The notes under the pieces: model-generated
Told to the model about the DNA's origin: nothing
The model's database searches: none
What the model saw: the letters and a program-made list of their open reading frames with translations, nothing else
Source: Thoreauomyces humboldtii
Taxonomy: Eukaryota; Chytridiomycota; Chytridiomycetes; Spizellomycetales; Powellomycetaceae
Assembly (NCBI GenBank): GCA_027596035.1
Contig: JADGJA010000045.1
Coordinates: forward strand, 1-58,360
Direction: 5' to 3'
Length of the DNA stretch: 58,360 nt
Position numbers and translations under genes: made by a program
Shown: positions 54,101 through 58,360 of the stretch, in pieces
Numbering within the stretch: position 1 is the first letter of the stretch
How the letters are laid out: the number at the start of each line of letters is the position of its first letter

Positions 54101-55045
54101 CGTAACAGGACTCGCTGCGGTTGAGACCGGCACGTTTTGCGTCGCGGGCAACGTCCTTATGGGAGACTGACTAGCTCCAAGAGAACCTGAAGCGGGAGTT
54201 GCAGCACCTGCAGTGCTATTCTTTTCCCACGGCAAGACTGGTTTGCCGGGAAGCGGACCAGTCGAAGATGGCACGAGCTTGGGGACTGCAGCCGGCCGTT
54301 CGATGGCAGCTACGCCGAACGTAGGCGCTGGGTGTTGCGCCTTTTCCCAGGGAAGCAAAGGCTTTGCTGTTGGAACTGACGTCCCTGCTGAGGTTGCCGC
54401 TTTGCCCTTCGCTGCGGCAGCACCTTTTACCACTCCGCGTGTCGTTGGGCTGTCGAAGAGACTAGTCTGTGGTGCTGCTGGTGCACTGGATTCCGCAGAT
54501 GCCTTTGCAGCTCCAAATGACGGTCCTCGCTCAGGGCTTTGAGTCGTTACGGGGACCTTCACAGTTCCACGAGGCGGGTCATCAAAGTCGTCGTCGAGAC
54601 CGCGAAGGATGTCATCAACGTTCTTTCCGGTGCCGGGCTTCTTGACAGGAGCGACGGGAGCTGCATGTGTCATGGCCAATGGGGTGGGACGAGAAGCTAC
54701 AGGCACGGCTGCTCGAGCTTTTGGCAGTTCTGGCGACGATGCAGCGCTCTTTGGCGGGGACGCGCCATCAAAGCTCTCGGCTGGATGAGAGAGTAATTTG
54801 CGTGAGTGACAAGTTGACAGTGCAGGTGAGATGGCGGGCGGACAAGCAACCAACCCGTTTGAAATCGTGCGCACTTACCACCTACCATCTAGCCTCTCCT
54901 CTGGCTGCTTCTTCTTAACATCAGCGTCGTCGTCGCTGCTGCTGAGCAGCAGATCGTCCAGGTCGGCATCGTCAAACCCTACGTCCAGATCTGAGATTTT
55001 CGATTTGGCGGAGGAGGCTGAAGACTTCGGCGGTGCCCAGGACAT
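51184..55045 (-). CDS. FBF1: FBF1-like transition-fibre protein
   Basis: Predicted 1093 aa in eight exons: 55045-54886, 54780-53033, 52972-52910, 52845-52179, 52114-51911, 51831-51752, 51674-51477, 51345-51184. The N-terminal half is disordered and dotted with acidic DDxL motifs (DVGFDDADLDDLLLSSSDDD, NVDDILRGLDDDFDD, NILDLLGSDD) and a DDFVPSFLLEASG..RRAGRPRQ block; these recall FBF1, as do the length (human 1133 aa) and the long C-terminal coiled coil (from about residue 600, rich in ERQRYARQLQDLETER-type heptads) with EEQHVQMRLALQAS near its end. FBF1 sits on centriolar distal appendages/transition fibres and gates IFT entry into cilia. The last two exons and the intron at 51476 are the least certain. 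Convergent with SPT20. Confidence 0.72.
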
Positions 55046-56007
55046 TCTGATTTCGCCCTTTGAAGCCAATGGTCCGTTGGGATGTTGATGAACCGGATAC
55101 AGACTGCAGATGTCGAAAGTGCTCTTCAGGTGTGAGGTGACAGACAGAGGGGACACACACAAGGGGAGCCTTCTTTTCCCGCGCGTTTCTTTTCTGGAGG
55201 ATGTGGGCAGCAGCGCGTTTTGCGGCGGCCCAGTCACGTAACAACAGGAAGCCTTTTCAGTCACCAAGCAGCCCAGGAAGTCGACGGCGTATGCAGCAGG
55301 TTGACGGTGAAAAGCTGCAACATCATCCGATGCCGCTGGGCTTGCTTCAGGGTTCATTCGTCAGAGTTCCCCCACATCGTAACGACAGGAACTTCGCACA
55401 GACAAGGTCTGTCGGAAATCCTGGCCCTCAAAGATGGCCACTCAATGCTACAATTAACAATTAACTACGTGTAAAAGGGACCCTTCCATTCCACGGCTCG
55501 GTCACTACCGCGCGCCAATTTCCATAGGGTTACGAAAGACGATGAGCTGAAGCGGGCTTCAATGCCCTTTCCCTGATCAGAAAATGTCCGTGGGCCGGGT
55601 CATGGCAACATGACAACGCTTCATTGATTACAATGTCCTTCTAGGATAGAAAAGCGGAATGGGGAACCGTCAAGATAACCACTGTGTGGTGTTAGGCTAC
55701 GAGTCGACGCAGGTTTCATGCTTGCCCGTGGCCCCTTCTTTCGACAGACGGTAACCCAAAACATGTTCAGCGACTTCAGTCCGTCCAAGTTCTGCGGGAC
55801 CTAATTCCATGAGATATGCCAGGATGCGAGAGCATGGCATTCAGCAAGGTGAGAATCGAACGACGACCCGAGCACTCCGTGTTCAGCCTAGAAGGTATAA
55901 GTCTCACGGTGAAGTCTCGGTTCCTCCTTTTTCTCATCAACATTCTCGGCCGCACTACCACATCATCTTACCATTCTTTCCTTCATCCAACACGCGGCAC
56001 TTTCAAC
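55046..56007. other. 962-bp divergent region, no gene recognised
   Basis: Between the FBF1-like start (left) and the Lys-rich secreted protein start (right). A half-match to an RFX X-box (GTTGCC on the minus strand, near 55602-55607) and a TATAAG word near 55896 are present. An ATG at 55816 is in frame with the gene on the right but would place 64 residues before the signal peptide, so it is not used. Confidence 0.45.
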
Positions 56008-56694
56008 ATGAGGACCAGCCATCTATTCACCGTCGCCTTCTTTGCTCTGTCTTCCCTCACTAGCATTGCCATGGCAGATGTATCCGGTGCAGTCGAGCCC
56101 ACCCCTACCGATGCGTCCATCCCGGCCGCAACGGATATTCCGGTCGCAACGGACATACCGGCCGCCACAGACATCCCGGCCGCAACGGAAGCACAGGCAG
56201 CTCCCGGTATGACTGAAGTTCCTACCGCAGACGAGCCCACGGCATCCATCCCCACGGCCATCGCATCGGGCACGGTTTCCATCAACTCTGCCCCCACACC
56301 CACGGCAGCGCCAGTGGTCACCGAGACCGGCGTCGGCGCGGGTGGTGTCGACTCCACGACGACCATCACGACCACGACCACGATCGCCGGCAAGGTTCAG
56401 ACCATGACGATGGCGAGCAAGATGGGGGCTGCCACTGGGAAGGCTGCCAAAACCGGCACGACCACTGCCAAAAAGACCAGCACCAAGAAGAAGGCCGCCA
56501 AGAAGACCGGGGCAAAGAAGGTCTCGAAGAAGGTCTCGAAGAAGGAGAAGGCCAAGATCGTGAAGGGAGCCAAGGATGCCAACGCGGCCAAGAAGGTTGC
56601 GGAAGCGAAGGCGGATCAGAGGAAGGCAGATGTAGCAAAGGCGAAGGCGGCCGGTGCAGTCAAAGCAGCAGCGGCTGCCAAAGGATTCCAGTAG
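56008..56694 (+). CDS. secreted low-complexity protein with Lys/Ala-rich tail
   Basis: Single-exon 228-aa protein. A signal peptide (MRTSHLFTVAFFALSSLTSIAMA) is followed by tandem IP(A/V)ATD repeats (five units at about residues 37-62), a Pro/Thr/Ala-rich stretch with a TTTITTTTT run, then a strongly basic C-terminal third made of KKxxKK, KVSKK (twice) and AKAAA units, resembling histone H1 tails. No domain is recognised. The Thr/Pro-rich part would be heavily O-glycosylated in the secretory path; the basic tail could bind acidic polysaccharides, nucleic acid or silica-like matter, which is inference only. Codons are C-biased and the gene has no intron. If the signal is not used, a nuclear or nucleolar role would fit the tail. 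Confidence 0.75.
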   Translation: MRTSHLFTVAFFALSSLTSIAMADVSGAVEPTPTDASIPAATDIPVATDIPAATDIPAATEAQAAPGMTEVPTADEPTASIPTAIASGTVSINSAPTPTAAPVVTETGVGAGGVDSTTTITTTTTIAGKVQTMTMASKMGAATGKAAKTGTTTAKKTSTKKKAAKKTGAKKVSKKVSKKEKAKIVKGAKDANAAKKVAEAKADQRKADVAKAKAAGAVKAAAAAKGFQ

Positions 56695-57094
56695 CCATAA
56701 CGTTCGAGCGCTGTATTGCCACAAAAACTGTAAATTCTGTACATCATAAATCACATACATATCGAAGCCGAGTAAAAACCTTACGACGGCGGTGCGAACT
56801 GCGGATCTGTCGGTCAGTTTCTGTCCTGAACCGACACGAGAGGTGGCTGTGCAGTCCTCCTTCGAGAAGTGCACAGGTTCGGCCTACAGCTGGCCCAGAC
56901 AACGACGACGGAAGCCATCGTCTATCCGCAAGGTACGACCTCACGTCGGAACACGAAGCAGCAGCAGAGGTCTTTTCGTTTGTCCCCAGAGGCCGACTCC
57001 GAAAGCCACGATCTAGCCAAGTAAATCAGGCCCCGATCCCCACCACAGTCATCCCACTTCCCGCACCCTAGATACGACCAACCACCAACGAGAC
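56695..57094. other. intergenic, U1-70K upstream region
   Basis: 400 bases between tandem genes. No coding exon or TATA box is recognised; the last 100 bases before the U1-70K start are C-rich. Confidence 0.5.
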
Positions 57095-58360
57095 ATGACG
57101 TCGCAACTTCCCCCCAACCTCTTGAAGCTCTTTGCGCCTCGGCCGTCCCTCGCATACCTTGATCCCCTCGACACTGATCCTGCAGAACGACGTGGTCCCA
57201 AAATCACTGGGATCGGGCAATTTCTGGAACAGTGCGTCGGTCATGATGTCGACTACGCACCGACGGAAAGCATTGCCGAAAAGAAGAGGCGAAAGGTGCG
57301 CATCAATCGAATGCGATTATCGAGACGCTCGCTGTTTCTCGGAAACTTTGGCTTCTTGTTTAGAGGGGCGATTCGCGGTCAGAATGATCTGGATCTCGAC
57401 CTAACGCGGCTTATTATTCCTAGAAAGAGGAGCGCGACCAGCGAGCGAAAGCATCCATCGAACAGGCACAGGCAGTATGGGATCCCAGCAAGGATCCCGG
57501 TGTTGCGAGTGATCCCTACAAGACTCTGTTCGTCTCCCGCCTGGTAAGCGCTGCTTTAGCGAGCCGTGCGCATAAAACATTGAGTGTTTGTCCTCATCGA
57601 TCTTTCTCTTTATAGTCGTATGAAACAACTGAGAAGGAATTGAAGCGGGAGTTCGAAAAGTTTGGTCCCATCAAAACGGTAAGATAATGGTAAAGTTGGT
57701 TTGCCGTCGGTTAACGCCGGACGGCACTCCACGGAGGGAAGACGTGGCCGGTGCCCGTCTCGCTTCATGTGATGCATGGCTCGAGTGCTGCAGAAGCTTG
57801 GGTAAGTCCGCTCGGGAGCAAAAACATTGAACGCTTGTCCTTCTTCTCTCTGGCCGTATCCCATCTCGCTTGCTTCGACAATCCTCGTCAAATTGCAATA
57901 GCTCCGCATCGTCACGGACCCGGAAACTCAAAAGTCTCGCGGATATGCCTTTGTCGAGTACGAGCGCGAGAAGGACATGAAGGCCGCCTACAAGGAAGGC
58001 GACGGGTTGAAGCTGAACGATCGCCGAATCCTCGTGGACGTCGAACGCGGTCGCACGGTCAAGGGATGGAAGCCTCGGCGTCTTGGAGGCGGCCTGGGAG
58101 GCACTCGTATCGGCGGTCCTGACGTCAACCAACGCTGGAGCGGACGGGAGGGCGGTTACTCTGGCGGTGGTCCTCCCGGAGGCGGCTTCCAGAGCGGCGG
58201 ATACCATGGTGGCGGTGGAGGCTACGGAGGAGGCGGACACGTGGATGGTGGTTACCGCGGTGGACCCCCTCGGGGAGGTTTTGACGATCGGCGTGGGGGT
58301 TACGGTGGGGGCGGCAGCTCTCGTGGCGGTTATGGCGGAGGCGGTTATGGGGGTGGAGGT
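57095..58360 (+). CDS. SNRNP70: U1 snRNP 70 kDa protein, 3' end outside the window
   Basis: Partial: exons 57095-57295, 57424-57543, 57616-57678, 57902-58360+, 281 residues visible, frame open at the window end. The start [22 protein letters not shown] is the conserved U1-70K N-terminus that reaches toward U1C. Then come basic helices, VWDPSKDP, and the RRM with RNP2 TLFVSRL and RNP1 RGYAFVEY, ending in the family hallmark [25 protein letters not shown]. The C-terminal part is a glycine-rich GGY/RGG stretch rather than the RD/SR repeats of animals, at least as far as visible. It binds U1 snRNA stem-loop I and defines 5' splice sites, in keeping with this intron-rich genome. Confidence 0.96.

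Noticed and set aside
55595..55612. half X-box (GTTGCC) upstream of the FBF1-like gene
   Set aside because: Only one half-site matches; the second half does not fit the RRNRAC consensus, and it lies about 550 bases from the start codon.
55840..55915. possible tRNA with a TTCGATT loop on the minus strand
   Set aside because: The flanking stem bases do not pair and no cloverleaf could be formed.
1..58360. CRISPR arrays, bacterial operons, rRNA genes, transposon ends
   Set aside because: No regularly spaced repeats, Shine-Dalgarno-led gene strings, rRNA-like conserved cores or transposase/reverse-transcriptase motifs were seen. The intron structure is eukaryotic throughout.

Overview
The window is nuclear DNA from a fungus. 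Genes are compact, mostly 4-12 exons with introns of about 45-130 nt (GT..AG), intergenic gaps are short, and the gene set is fungal: an APSES/ankyrin MBF factor, a ThrE/Prm10-type membrane protein, a fungal-type homeodomain factor, Ost3/6, SAGA Spt20 and a kinase-bearing Mad3/Bub1. It also carries genes normally kept only by lineages with centrioles and flagella: an FBF1-like transition-fibre protein, an FOP/CEP43-like centriolar protein, a four-finger ZC2HC1 protein and a Ska2-like kinetochore protein. I therefore infer a flagellated, chytrid-like fungus. Species and exact lineage cannot be read from the sequence.

Layout. 1-10 kb: a BTB/POZ protein (+), a kynurenine-type aminotransferase (-), mitochondrial stomatin-like protein (-) and an uncharacterised coiled-coil protein (+). 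10-18 kb: EMC4 (+), an NDUFAF4-like N-myristoylated protein (-), MED10 (+), SKA2-like (-), UreF (+), a degenerate copy of the 3' end of the CASP gene, an intronless secreted/GPI-type protein (-) and SWC6 (-). 18-27.5 kb: CASP/COY1 (+), OST3 (-), RNase H1 (+), a ThrE-family membrane protein (-) and a LYR protein (+). 28-39.6 kb: MBP1-like (-), ZC2HC1-like (-), an intronless three-TM protein (+), a weak secreted candidate (-), a polytopic membrane protein (-) and an ABHD12-like hydrolase (-). 40-58 kb: BUB1/MAD3 (+), CEP43-like (-), homeodomain factor (+), SPT20 (+), FBF1-like (-), an intronless secreted Lys-rich protein (+) and U1-70K (+, cut by the window end).

No operons, CRISPR arrays, rRNA, convincing tRNA or intact mobile elements were seen. 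Most genes are unrelated housekeeping functions. The notable theme is that genes for chromosome segregation (SKA2, BUB1), G1/S transcription (MBP1) and the centriole/flagellum (ZC2HC1, CEP43, FBF1) lie in one 41-kb stretch, three of them (BUB1, CEP43, FBF1) within 15 kb. I found no evidence that they are co-regulated beyond one MCB-like ACGCGT site upstream of BUB1.

All gene models were built by eye by matching splice-site phases and family motifs. Coordinates span from start codon to stop codon; exon limits are in each entry.
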